64,000 nt of DNA from Sequoia sempervirens (lineage: Eukaryota; Streptophyta; Pinopsida; Cupressales; Cupressaceae): contig VDFB02000003.1 of NCBI GenBank assembly GCA_007258455.2, positions 45,945,889 to 46,009,888 of the forward strand. Direction: 5' to 3'. A program made the position numbers and the translations under genes. Positions 21,742 through 33,380 of this stretch are shown in pieces. The notes under the pieces were generated by a model. It had not been told where the DNA came from and did not search any database. It saw nothing but the letters and a program-made list of their open reading frames with translations. How positions within the stretch are numbered: position 1 is the stretch's first letter; every line of letters starts with the position of its first letter.

Positions 21742-23560
21742 TGTGATTTCCTTACTGGGAACTATAGTAATTTTACCCTAACTTAATAATTCCCAAATAA
21801 TAAAGAGTATAGAGAGTACCTTGGCTTGATTTAGTCCCTACAAACAAGTTAGAGGTCAGTTACAATAACTTAACAAGTAGAGTATCCTGACTGAGCATTA
21901 GTAATTCCATAGTAAATTTGTTATCTAATTACTACCTTACCTTGGGGATGCTCAACCATGGGGGAGAGTGGTCTGATGGGGTGTCTTAGCCTCTCTAGGT
22001 CCAAGGGCGGATATACCATCCTCATGTGGCGCATGCCATTCATATGAGGTGGCCTCCTCGGTCTCATGGCGCATGCCATTCATATGAGGTGGCCTCTTTA
22101 GCCTCATGTGGCGCATGCCATTCATATGAGGTGGCCTACCTAGCGAGGGTCCCTCATCCTTCCGTCCTGTTCCAATCCCTCGTGATTGATCTCCATCTCC
22201 TTATATCGCTATACCATGATAGGGGAAATGAGATTGCAAAATGTGTCCTAGTAGCCAACTCTCCTGGGCCCAACAGCAATACCCTTCAATGAACAAAGGC
22301 AGTACCCCCTTGGCCCTTTGTGGGCTCATTTTGTTCCCCCGCCCCTCCTCTCCCCGCCCAAGTGGCGTACCTAGAAGAGGCCCTCTCACTATACTCCCTT
22401 GATAATTCTCCCTTCTCCCATCGTGGTGAAGGTATGTGCATATTAGATTAATCAAATTCATGTTTACAAATAAATACATCAGCAATACATAATGAATATA
22501 CTATCATAAGATATAAGTGAAAATGTGCATGAACCATTGATCATACTTGAGCAACACATTATATTCCCATATCCTATCCCAAATATGTGAATTCACAATT
22601 TCTGCAACCACAAGTTAATTTATGCAGAACTGAGTGTTTGCTGGTTGTTCTGCTCCCCTTCCCTTTTGTTATGTCCTTGATCGATCTGCCCTTAATGCTT
22701 GGAGGTCATTGTTAGTATAAATCAACATATAGGAATCTATTATCCATTATTGTATTCAAAGAAATATATCAACTCACAAGACTTAATGATTGCTGCAAGT
22801 ATCATTATGGCATAATCGTATATAACCTATGTATTCATATTTTATATGAATATATATATATATATATAGTTGTAACCATGTGTGAACTTACTGCCTGCAT
22901 ATGTTCTACAGTACTATACTTACCTGATGGTGTCCGCTGCTATGTTCAGATAATGTCCTTATCAGGCCTCCTTATTTCCTCTTCCAAATCTGAGTATATG
23001 ATATTAATTCTATCTCTTCCCGTATCAGACTTATTTATTTTATTTCTGATTGCAAACATACCTCTCCTTAGTCCCCCTTTGATTCCCTATATTTGCCATT
23101 TTATTCCCAATCTGCTGCTCATGCAGACTTCTGATTGATTATCTCTTTTATATCGCATTCATGTCTTTACTGCTCTCAGATTTATTTATTTCTCCATGAT
23201 CTGATGTTCCATTCCCTTATTCGGATATCCTCCATGCCCTTATCAATTCCTCCTTATGTGCATTTAATACCTAGTAAAATCTCCCAAGAGGAGTGACCAT
23301 ATGGAGAGAGTCAGTTTTCATGAAAGGACGTGTCTATGAGTGAAGAGTTGGCTATATTAGAGAAGCTTTAATTCTATTTTATCTTAACCTTTCCAAAATG
23401 AAGCGATTCCTTTTAAGGGTTGGCTATAACCTTATGCTTTATCACCATCTTTGTATTAGTTTGATTGCTGCCTTATAACCTTTTATTTATATCAACCACA
23501 ATGAAATATCGATTATCTTTATATTAATCATTGCCTTCTCATAATTGTTGTTGTTTGTAT
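21742..23560 (-). repeat. Probable LTR of a minus-strand element (right end uncertain)
   Basis: The LTR ends at 21742 by the primer site. Its start on the minus strand is not fixed. A minus-strand TATA-like GATATAAATAAAAGG lies at about 23490, so the LTR may be close to 1.8 kb. It contains three 40-42 bp repeats (22021-22140), C-rich text at 22330-22360 and an AT run at 22850-22868. No gag motif is visible between the primer site and the gap. Confidence 0.4.
22021..22140. repeat. 40-42 bp tandem repeat, three copies
   Basis: GCATGCCATTCATATGAGG begins at 22031, 22071 and 22113. Each unit holds CCTCATG or TCTCATG and a later CATATGAGG, which form an inverted pair, so each unit could fold. Confidence 0.85.
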
Positions 23561-24233
23561 TAATGTATTTTATATGTTTGTTATTTTATATTTATATGTA
23601 ATATAATGTATATTGATTTTTTTATTAGTTTATATCAGGGAAACCCGGGGATGCACTCCCCCCCCCCTGAAATGCCCCGTCCCTGTCCCCAGGACGCATC
23701 GGGTCAAGGGGGACAGCTGGGGGATGATCCCTTGGCATCCCCTTTTGAGGAAAAAAAAGGGAAACTGTCCCCAAAATGGGGGAACTGCACTGACCCAAAG
23801 GGGGACAGTTGAGCCGTCCCAAGTACGGCCGGCCATCCCCCACGTCTTGCACTCATTTAAATTAAAGAAAACACACAATTTCTAAAAAAGAACACCCCTG
23901 CCTACGTGGCATCTGTGGAACCCATTGCTCTTGACTCTCTTATGTGGAAAAAAAGGCCTCTTTTAATTCATTTTATGCATTTGTTTGTTGTGAGCAGCCA
24001 AGGGTTTGAGAGAAAAAGAAGTTGCAGCCATTGAAGGAGAAAGAACAGCAGCTTGAAGGAGGAGAAGAGGTTGAAATTAGTGTTGTTGGGAGTGCAAATC
24101 CACCAAAGAGGTATGCATTTCCTTTCCCTCTTTTTTTTTTAATTTTTTTTGCAAAATCTCAAGCATACATTGTCTGATTTTTTTATTTTTTTTGCATTTT
24201 TCAGTTGAAACTTGCATTCTAAATATAAAAAAC

Positions 24234-26118
24234 ATGAGCAGCAATGGAGGTGGGAGTGATAGTGAAGATGAAGTGCAAAATAGAAGGGAAAGTGGTGAGG
24301 GTGTTAGTGGAGAGCAAACAAACCCCTCAACAATCATGGAATGCTATGCAAAACACACTTTAAACCAAAAAAACATTCCTTCAATATGTTACACCAGTGG
24401 GCCAAAGACAAAAATTCAAGGGGGAGTAGGGTGTGGTTTTTCCATGTTTGCGAAAAAGAATTTAGGGGCTGCTACACAAGAGTAAGGTCTCATTTTTTGG
24501 GTGAGGTGTGCCATGGAGTTAGAATGTGTCCTGCATTAAAAGATGATCAAGCATTAGAGTGCCAAAGAATTAAAATGGAGTTGGATGGGGTTCAAGGTGG
24601 GTCACCTTCTTTCCCAAGTGCACAATCATCTATGCCTAATCCTATGGCTTCCACGATTGGTAGTAGTGGAGTTGCCTCAAGAGGAAAAAGGAGGGTGAGT
24701 GGTAGTGAGAAGGCATCTTCAATTGAGTCTATGTTTAATAACCAAGCACGAGAAGCCACCAAATCTTCCATTGCCAAATTCTTTTTTGCCCATGTCATCC
24801 CATTTCATGTGGCATGTTGATCTTACTTCAAACAAATGGTTAAAGATATAGCCACTATTGGTCCTTCATTCATACCCCCTAAAGATCATAAGCTACGCAC
24901 CACCCTCCTAGGCAAAGAGTACTCCAAAGTTAATGAGTTAATGGAGGAGATGAGGCAAATGTGGATGAGGACGGGGTGCTCTATAGTGATGGATGGGTGG
25001 ACTGATGTTAGACATCAGCCACTCATCAATGTCATAGTCGCATGCCCTGCTGGTTCTTATTTTCTTAGAGCTACAGATTGTTCAAGGAAACATAAGGATG
25101 CAGACTTCTAGTTTTCCATTTTGAGAGATGCCATAGAGGAGGTTGGGGCTGTTAATGTGGTGCAGGTGATCACCAATACAACACATGTGTGCAAATCGGT
25201 TGGGTTGATGGTGGAGGGTATTTATAGGCACATATTTGGACCCCATGTGTTCATGCATTGAACAATGCATTGAAAGACATAGGGAAGTTGGATTGGGTGA
25301 AGCAAACGGTGGCAGAAGCTAGAGATATTCAAATGTTCATTTGCAATCACCACACCTCACTTGCTCTCTTCAAATAATTTTCAAAGGAGATTCTCAAACC
25401 TGTTGAGACAAGGTATGCCACTTCATTTTGTTTCACTTTCAATTTTTCAAATTTTGAAACTTTAAACACAAAAGTTCAAACATTTCAATTTGTATTCATA
25501 ATCAGATTCTGTTTTAAATTTTTATTTTTTAATGAATCATTGAATCAATGAATGTAGCTATGCCACAAACTTCATCTTGTTGGAGAGGATGCTTGAGGTG
25601 CATGAGCCTCTACAATTGATGATGGTCAATGCAGAGTGGACTAGATGGCCTAATGCAAGTTCTGCTCAAGGAAAGACCGTCAAACAAAAGATCCTCAATG
25701 ACAATTGGTGGTCCAATGTGAGGTAAGACATATTAGATGGCTAATTTTCATATTAAATTTCTGATTTTAATATTTTAATTTTATTGTCCAATGTTCCAAC
25801 TTTTGAAGTTTCTAACATGTCAATTAACTTGTCAACTAATTATTTTGAACTTTTTGTTTGCATTTTGCAGATATATTTGCTCCTTCATCTCGCCTATTAT
25901 AGATGTTATCTGATATTCTAATACAGACTCTCCTAGTCTTGGAGAGATATATGAGACATTTGACAGTATGCTTGGGAAGATCAAGAAAACTATTTTGGTA
26001 AAGGATCCCACTTCGGATTTATATGAGCAACACATTAGGCCCATTGTGACGCGGAGGTGGAATACAATGAACACCCCGCTTCATATGGTTGCCTTTGCTC
26101 TAAATCCCAAATGGTATG
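24234..26118 (+). pseudogene. hAT 1 transposase, N-terminal and core exons
   Basis: Transposase cuts and rejoins hAT ends in the nucleus. The ATG at 24234 opens an acidic leader (SDSEDEVQNRRE). A frame change near 24345 leads to a BED-finger-like part (VCEKEFRGCYTRVRSHFLGEVCHGVRMCP, about 24430-24530), in which the first expected cysteine is Phe. Then come IESMFNNQAREA and, past a stop at 24818, the DUF659 core with IVMDGWTDVRHQPLINVIV (about 24985-25050). Further exons, split at GT/AG-like sites (about 25411-25557 and 25722-25870), give LLERMLEVHEPLQLMMV, WW..V and PSLGEIYETFDSMLGKI, then TPLHMVAFALNPKWY, where a solo LTR cuts in. Confidence 0.82.
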
Positions 26119-26424
26119 TGTTGTGACCTTTTTTTCACACATTGCCCCATTGCAAATGGGGACCCCCTAATTTTTTTGCTTCGTTTCGAACTTTTGGCTT
26201 GATTTTTGTTTGTTTTTCTGTGGTCTCTCTCTCTCTTTTCTGATGTCTGTCTTTCTGGGGATGCGCCCACCTGATGTGAGAATTTGGCCAAGTCTGTAGA
26301 ATTAGGGTTTTGAGTCTTTTGGTCAATTTGAAATCAAATGAAGTGAATAAATTGAAAATTGAGACTAGTGTTGTTTTCAGCATGCTTCCAGCAAGTTCTC
26401 AGCTAAGTTTCATCGAATTCCGGG

Positions 26425-27545
26425 TACTTACTATTTTTAGTAAGTATGCAATTCAGAGCATCTTCTCGACATTTTTCCGGTGAGTTTAACAAATACACCG
26501 CTCGAATATCGCCAAGCTACTCAAGGCAAAAATTTGATTAAACGACAACTTACTTCATTTTAGCAGCTTCAAATTTATAGCAGATTTCGTGGTCTATATG
26601 CAAGTAGTTTTTCAAGACATGTCCTAAGATTCCTTCCGGTTTTCGTGAGACCTCGCGAATGGTGTGACATGCAAAGCAAGATAACAACTTTCAGAATTCA
26701 GTCTTCCGAGGCTATTTTTAGGGTTTGCATGTCAGGGTTTTCTTTGCATGTCTGCATATTCCTTATGGGTTTTTTGAGAGCTTCGCAGTGATGTGACATG
26801 CAAATGGAGATATCACTCATTTAGGAACTTACTATTTTAGCAAATACATTCCGGCAGCCGCCTCCCAGCACTTCAGAATCACGAGCTGATCGCAATGCAA
26901 CAGAAACGAGGACAAACGGAGGTCATTTGATACACATGCAAGACCAATTAGGGTTTCTAGCTTCAGGACCCAAAAAGAGGCATAAAGTCAATTTTCGGAA
27001 GGCAAACCCATGATACCAATCGCCGACGATCTCCTCAAGCTATCTCAATGATAAAATTTGAAGGCAACGGAGCACTTACTATTTATAGTAAGTCATTTCA
27101 GAAATAGGCTATAAATAGAAAGTCAATCTCAGGCGCCAGCGCAGACAGGCAAGTTTACCAACAAGGAGCACGCTGTTCAAATTTCAACTCGAACGGAGCT
27201 AAGGAAGTCTCAAAAACAAGCACTTACTATAAATAGTAAGCCACCTCCAGAAACATGCTATAAATAGCAGGTCAGCGCAAGGCATCAGCAGGTACAAGTC
27301 AAATAAGTGATGAGGACCCCATGGTTCAAATTTCAGACAGAGATTCGAAAATCAAGCACTTACTATTTTTAGCAAGCCTATGCAGAAGAAATTAGAGTTT
27401 CCTAAAATCAAGGGCATAACACGACAGCCATGCAAATGTAAAATCCAGCCACGATCACCACACTTTGGGCATTCAGCACATGAAATTTGAGCTTATTCTA
27501 AACATTTACTATTTTTAGCAGGTTGCTAAAAATAGCAGAGGCATA
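26425..27545. repeat. Dispersed palindromes of the form ACTTACTA-n4-TAGTAAGT
   Basis: At 26425-26446 the arms TACTTACTA and TAGTAAGTA flank TTTT perfectly. Close copies are at 27074-27093 (TTTA loop) and 27223-27240 (TAAA loop). Decayed ones lie near 26826, 27357 and 27507. The last four are about 134-151 bp apart. Related CTATAAATAG and GCTAAAAATAGC words sit between them. The same motif occurs in another LTR at 52128-52149. Confidence 0.85.
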
Positions 27546-27789
27546 CGGGTACCGGGCACCAGCAGCTCAATCATGTCACTAGGATCCGGACAAAGTTAAA
27601 ATCAAGCCTTTTGGAATTGGGAATTAGCTTGAAGTGCAAAATTGACAAACTTTCTAAAAATAGCAATTTAGGGTTAGCACGATCAAGTCACCCTAAATCT
27701 GGCAAAGAGCATGAAATTCACTGAAATTGATAAATTTTCAAGTCCAGCCAGTAAAGAACGCCTTTAAAAGCTGAAGGTTAGTGGAAATT

Positions 27790-29270
27790 CTCTAAGCATT
27801 GGAAATTTGAAGCTCAGGACTCCATATGCGCCCAGCTAGATGAGAGGCTTGAAAAATCTTCTAAGTATGGAAAATTTGATGCTCCCCATGGCAAATGCGC
27901 CCAGACTTGAGAGAATAAATTGGTGAAAATTTTACTAAGTGTTGAAACTAGAAGCTCCATGGGTGAAGTGCGCCCTTGAGGTTAGAGTTGACAAAATTTA
28001 AAGCTCAACATGTGATTTGCGCCCTTAAGCTTGAAGACTAGAAATTTTCTAAGTGGCAAAAATTTGAAGTCCAAGGGTGGATTTGCGCCCAAAGTCATGA
28101 AGGTGGGTTAATAAATTGACTAAGGCATTCAAAGCTTGAAGCTGGACACCCCATTTGCGCCTTGCCTTGCCTGGAAAGATTGAAATTTGTTTAAGTCATT
28201 AAAATTTGAAGCACACCCCCCTACATGCGCCATGAGAGGGAGGAGGAGTTAAGAAGGTAAGAATTCTGCCTAAGGCAAGTGAAACTGAAAGTAGAGGGGC
28301 TTAAATGCGCCCTGAGCAAGGAGGAAGCTACAAACTTTTTCTAAATGCTTAAAGTGAAAGCTCCACCCTTCATATGCGCTTGGAAAGAGAGGAGGAATTT
28401 GAAAATTTTCTAAGTGTCGCAAAATGGAAGTAGCACCTCCAAAATGCGCCCTTGCATGTTGAAGAGACTAAAAGAATTTTCCAAGTCTTGAAAGTTGAAG
28501 TAGAAGTCTCCAAATGCGCCCTTGACTTGAGAAGAGGGTGATTAAAAATTTAAGTATTGCAAATTTGGAGTAGACCCTGGTGAATGCGCCTTATTTTTGA
28601 GGAGTCACTTGGAAATTATTCTAAGAGCTACAAATTGAAACAAGAAGGGGTCATTTGCGCCCATGAAGACAAGATGAGCCTAAAATGTTCTAAGGCATGA
28701 AAAGTGAAAGCTTATAGGGTGAAATGCGCCTTGCTTAGCATGAAGAGCTTGGGAAAGTTTTTAAGTATCCTAAATTTGAAGTTCCCACCCTTAAATGCGC
28801 CCCTCATGGGAATGTCAACTAGAAGAAGATTCCAAGTCTGGAAAATGGAAGTAGGAGGTCCCATATGCGCCCTTGAAGTGAGAAGTAAGTTTAAAAAAAT
28901 GTCTAAGTGTTTCAAATTGAAACCTCCCCCCTCCAAATGCGCCATCATGGAAGAAGTGGTTGAAAATATTCTAAGTGCTTAAAAATGAAAGCACAAGGGG
29001 TTATTTGCGCCCTAAGGAACAATAGGAGTTTGAAGTTAAATGCCTTGAACATTTTAACCTTGGAAATATTTCTAAGTGTGGGAAATTTAAAGTGGACTCC
29101 TCTATGGGCGCCTAGAAGTTATGTGAGGAATATTTCAAGGCGTTGGAAAATTTTGAAATTTAGAATACCTCCTATCAAATGCGCCTAGGCTTGAGTGATG
29201 AAGTGGTAAAATTTATTTTCCTAAGTATTGATATTTAAATATCACCTTAGGAAAAATATGCCTAGCTTGG
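27790..29270. repeat. About 20-copy, 70-bp tandem array with a TGCGCC core
   Basis: TGCGCC or a one-base variant recurs at about 27826, 27896, 27969, 28018, 28084, 28156, 28226, 28306, 28375, 28445, 28515, 28585, 28656, 28725, 28796, 28866, 28938, 29006, 29105 and 29180. From 28306 on the steps are 68-72 bp. Between cores the text follows a common plan: a TTTCTAAGT word, then AAATTTGAAG, then a C-rich or G-rich word before the core. Open frames over this block (28704-29188) come from the repeat. Confidence 0.88.
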
Positions 29271-30419
29271 AGGAGTAATGAAATTCTCTCAAGAATGAAT
29301 AAAATTGGCTGTGGATATGACAGAATGTACCGGCTTCATGAGATGGAAGAAAATTTTCAAGTCAGAGCAACAGGATACTCACAGGGATGAAGAAATGGAT
29401 TAAATTTGTCGAAAATTATTTTTCTAAGGTTCAAAATTCAAAAAATTAAATGAACCCGTTCGTTGTATACCCATGAATTTGATGCATTCTGAGGAAAATT
29501 TTCTTCTGGGTATTTAAGATCTTCGACAAGGAGAGGGTTTTAAAGTCTTCCACAGTTTGTTGAGGCCTTCGAGATGGAGATCTTTGATGGGCACAAGATT
29601 GATGAGTTTTCCTAAGAGAAATTTAAAAAATTTCTAAGGCACGGAATAAATGATGTTTTTGAAGACAAAGCGCCTTGGCAGATGAATTTGAAGTTGAGAG
29701 CCTAGATATTTTTTGATCAAATTCCAGATAAAAGCATTTGTCTCGAGCCAGAGTTGAATGAAATATCAAGGTGAAGTGCGCCAGGCAGAATGCAAGATAG
29801 GTTGGAAATTTGGCTAAGGCATGAAGAATTTAAACGCGAAGCTGGCTAGTGAAGACAATGAACGCTTGGAAGTTAGAGCGTGAAAATCCTGGTGAGTAAG
29901 TTGAATTTATATTATGAAATGCTCTAGTTATCTTCTCCTTGCTTGTTTTGCAGGAGGAACATCAAGACCAAGTGGTGATGACTTGAGGTGATAAAGCAAG
30001 TAATCCAAGATGACATTTCAACCTCGAAGGAAGAAAAGTTGCAAGAAAGTGGCTAAGTGTTGAGACTTAGTATGTGCCCAGCTCAAGTGACAAAGAAGAA
30101 GTTGAAGAATAACATCAAGGAGGAAAATCATCATCAAGCAAAAGAATGAAGTTGTTGCCTTGAAGTTAGATCGAGAACGTGCCTAAAGTTGAAGCAAGGT
30201 TCACCAGACTTATCCAATTTGCAGTCAGAAAAATCAAGAACAGTGTGAACGTGTTTCAAGGCTGGAATCTTCTAGAAGGATTATGGCCATTAATGGCTCA
30301 TTTATTACCCCACTCCTCTTGGTGGCGGTTTTTAGGGCGAATCTTGTTTAGGGCTGAGGTGGCACAATCTGGGCCATCCAGCCGATTGTAATCTGAGCCA
30401 TCCGTTGGACTTGGCCAGC

Positions 30420-30428
30420 TATAAAAGG
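30420..30428 (+). promoter_or_regulatory. TATA box of the 5.2-kb LTR
   Basis: TATAAAAGG, preceded by GGCCAGC and followed by a G-run, stands 900 bp before the LTR end, after the repeat-rich part. An AATAAA word follows at 30593. This gives the U3-R-U5 order expected of an LTR on the plus strand. Confidence 0.7.
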
Positions 30429-30592
30429 GGGAGTCCCCATTCATTTGTACATTCATGAGACAGTAGAATTAGAGTAGAAGTTAGAATAGAGAGACAAATT
30501 AGATGTAGCTTAGTATAGATTGATAGAGTAGTTGAAGAAGAAGGAAAGTTTTTCCTTAAAACTTTGTAAGAAATTGTTGTGAACACTCTCCC

Positions 30593-30598
30593 AATAAA
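30593..30598 (+). terminator. AATAAA poly(A) signal of the 5.2-kb LTR
   Basis: AATAAA lies 170 bp after the TATA box, in the spot where an LTR transcript would end. Confidence 0.45.
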
Positions 30599-31326
30599 AA
30601 GAATTTTCATTGATGATGAATTTCGTCTTTTGTTGTGAGTAGCTAGCAAGGTTTCTTCGTCCTTCTGATTCGAGTAGTGACTTAAAGTAGAATAAGTTTC
30701 ATTTCATGCAAGCAGTGGTAATTGTGGAATGTGGTCTTCAATTTGAGCAAACTTCGTCTATCCATACCACTAGTGTGTTCATTGATGGTGAATGCGCCTT
30801 GTGTGGTCAACTGGAATATCATGTACTTAACTTCGATCATGATTTGTATGTTTATATGTGTCTGTGATGGTATTTTCATGCTAAGTTGTGATCTGAACAC
30901 CTTGAGCTACTCCTTTGAAGATTGCACCGGTTCTGTGGAGGCTGTCCGAAGCGAGGCAAAGCAGAGCTTGGTTGAAGCTTGTGAGAATTGATCGCCATGT
31001 CCACGCCTTAGAGTAGATTAGAGCTCTCTAAACCCTGCATTTTAAATTCAGTACTTTCAAGTTAGTTCAGGAAACAAGAACTTCATAGACAAATCTTTCG
31101 AGCATTTGAATTCCTTTCTCCGCTGCTGAACAATTCCGTAAGTCCCCTTGAAATACCAGCAAATCACATCGAGCCAACTGAGACTATTCGCATTGAAGGA
31201 ACCTTGGAGTTGAACGCACGAACTCTCTCGCAATCTTAGCGTGCTGGATACTTTGATCAAGACAGGATAGGGTAGCCGTTGGCGACTTTATTCTGCGTTG
31301 GTGCGGTCACGAAAAACACATCAACA

Positions 31327-31933
31327 GTATGCACCAAGGGTTGGTAGGGTGCCTCCATGCGATGACCCTGAGGTTTTAGATGGGTTCACACAGGCCATTG
31401 ATAAGATGTATTCAGGAGAGCAAGCTTCACTACTTCGGACACAATTCCTAGACTTTGCAAATCTTCGTGTCCCAAACTTGAGTAAACCACAGGCGAGGTT
31501 GGATAGAGCTATATTAGCTCAAACAAACCCTATTGGATGGTGGACCTATCATGGGAGGGATACACCGCAGTTGAAGATACTTGCTTCTCTCTGTCTTGCA
31601 CAGGGTGTCAGTTCCTCTGTTGCAGAGGGGAATTGGTCCACATATAGCTTTATCCACTTCCTCAAGAGGAATAGACTTACCTCTAGACGAGCAGAGAAGC
31701 TAGTGGTCGTTCATAGTGTTCTTCGGCTTCAAGATAAACAGACTCCAGAGTATCGACAAACTCCAGCTCTAGGATGGGATATTGATCCCAAGGACATGGC
31801 CTAGATAGATGAGGAGGAGACAGCTGAGGGTTTGGTTGGGGTTCCGTTGGTTGAGGCTGAGGTGGACCATCGTAGTGGCAGTGACTCGGAGGATGACTTT
31901 GATTTTGATGCGGTTATGGGAGATGATTAGGGG
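31327..31933 (+). pseudogene. hAT 1 transposase, C-terminal dimerisation exon
   Basis: This is the hAT dimerisation domain, which pairs transposase subunits. Reading begins at the duplicated gtatg with APRVGRVPPCDDPEVLDG, then WWTYHGRDTPQLKILA, SSSVAEGNWSTYSFIH, KRNRLTSRRAEKLVVVHS and LRL. It is followed by an acidic tail after a single TAG at 31802-31804 (IDEEE, DSEDDFDFD), ending at a stop at 31927-31929. The usual SSS..ERNWS motif has G for R. Apart from the TAG, this 200-codon exon is open, unlike the N-terminal exons. It belongs to 24234-26118 and is parted from it by the solo LTR. Confidence 0.88.
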
Positions 31934-32363
31934 CAGCAATGCTCTTTGTTTATTCATTATTGGCATACGATATTGTATTTTGATTTTCATAGCAAACTTT
32001 AAAACTATATGGCAGCAATGTAGCCTTTGGGCATTTTGATATAAGTTTATAAATTATAACTTGGAGGTTGTTTCATGATTCATGTATGTTAATTTTGAAT
32101 TTTAAATGCGTATTGAGTATTGGCATAATGTTGAACACAAATGTTATATGTTAAGGTTCTATAATGTATATTATGCATTGCCTTATCCATGTTCTCATAT
32201 GAATATTTAAAATTTCCCTATATTTTTTAAATTTTCCCTATATTTTTTATAGTTATCCCCCCATCGTCCCCAAATTTGGCCTCAAAATCCAGAAACTTGG
32301 GGAATCGTCCAGCCATCCCCTGTCGTCCCCGTCCCAGAAACTTGGGGTAACACTAGTTTATAT

Positions 32364-32520
32364 ATATATATATATATATATGTCTTTTATTATATCATAA
32401 TAATTATAATATATCAAACTATTTTGATAATTATAATTATAATTATAATAATATTAAATGGCTAACATTTTTAATATGTATTTTATTTATTCATTCGTAT
32501 TTCAATGTTAGAGTTTTTAG
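32364..32520. repeat. AT-rich spacer with a TA run
   Basis: A (TA)n run follows the hAT 1 target site (32360-32380), then TAATTATAATT-like text. No gene. Confidence 0.7.
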
Positions 32521-32629
32521 TGCCGTAATTTCAGGGACATGACAACCTACTTCTCCATCTCATACTCAGTGTTATCTTTGATGTTGTAGTAGAAATCCAT
32601 CCATTTTTGGGTAGGAACGAAGACAAGCC

Positions 32630-33345
32630 CAGTAATGTGAAAAGAGCAAAGGGACAATTGGAGAGCGCATTTAGTAATGATGCTAAAGAGATTACTTACC
32701 AAACCGTTCTTGCAAATGGTTTGTCCTTCAATGTTGTTTGATAACCATATTGGCAAGAGATGATTTGAAAGGTAAATGAAGCTCCAAAAGGGTACATAGG
32801 CCCAAGTTAGCAGAAGGTGCATATCACCTTATTGTAAAGGAGCTCAAACATATAAAAACTTCATTGGCTCCGATTAGGGCCTTATAGAAAGAAATAGGTG
32901 TGTATATCATTTCCGATGGATGGAAGGATGCAAAAAATAGGTCATTAATCAATGTGATTGTAGTGTGCCCTAAAGGGGCAATATTTTTGAAAGCCATGGA
33001 TTGTGAAGGGTAGGTGAAGGATGCACAATTTATTGCTAACATCCTTATACAATGCATTCAAGATGTGGGTCCTCAAAATATTGTTCAAGTCATAACAAAC
33101 AATGCAAGGAATTGCAAAGTAGCTGATATGTTGGTTGAGACACAATTATCACATATATTTTGGACACCTTGTGTTGTGCACTCACTCAACCTCATGCTAT
33201 AGAATTTGGGTATGAAAATAGATTGGATCAAACAAGTCTATGCTAAGGCTAAAAAGATCCAAATGTTCATCACAAACTACCACATGTCGCAAGCTATTTT
33301 TAGATCATTCTTGCGACTAGAGCTCCTAAAATTAATTCAAACAAT
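32630..33345 (+). pseudogene. hAT 2 transposase, core exon
   Basis: The reading in mixed frames gives KGQLESAF...ITYQTVLANGLSFNVV (about 32650-32735), then the DUF659-like core IISDGWKDAKNRSLINVIVVCPKG and IFLKAMDC (about 32905-33005). After a stop come DAQFIANILIQ, NIVQVITNNARNCK, TQLSHIFWTPCVVHSLNLML and DWIKQVYAKAKKIQMFI. Stops occur at 33010 and 33198, among others. The exon ends near ELLK before an AT-rich intron that holds the solo LTR. Confidence 0.8.
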
Positions 33346-33380
33346 GCATTTTTTTAATTTTATGTTTTACTTTAGTAAAT

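Larger units (their letters stand above)
26119..31326 (+). repeat. Solo LTR of 5.2 kb inside the hAT 1 coding region
   Basis: The insert starts TGTTGTGACC, ends CACATCAACA (TGTTG...CAACA) and is flanked by gtatg at 26114-26118 and 31327-31331. Removing it rejoins the hAT reading at NPKWY and APRVGRVPP. One TATA box (30420-30428), one AATAAA signal (30593-30598) and no coding motif or internal repeat of its start suggest one LTR rather than a full element. Its U3 holds repeated palindromes (26425-27545) and a 70-bp array (27790-29270). LTRs of this size are known from Ogre/Tat-type gypsy elements. It could also be an odd non-coding element, but I see no primer site inside. Confidence 0.82.
23636..32355 (+). 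mobile_element. hAT transposon 1 with exact 8-bp target duplication
   Basis: The flanks are gtttatat at 23628-23635 and 32356-32363. The ends read CAGGGAAACC on the left and, on the complement of the right end, TAGTGTTACC. Both fit the YARNG start of hAT ends. Both subterminal regions are rich in GGGGAC/GTCCCC words (CTGTCCCC and GGGGGACAG at 23690-23810; CGTCCCC at 32268-32330). The inside encodes BED, DUF659-like and dimerisation parts of a hAT transposase. Without the 5208-bp solo LTR at 26119-31326, the element is about 3.5 kb, a normal hAT size. A 10-C run at 23659 may be a sequencing slip. Confidence 0.87.

Noticed and set aside
23659..23668. Ten-C run as a biological feature
   Set aside because: Homopolymer runs are prone to base-calling error; nothing depends on its length except a local frame.
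28704..29188. Small plus- and minus-strand frames in the 70-bp array
   Set aside because: The period is not a multiple of 3 and the frames show no motif; they are chance results of the repeat.
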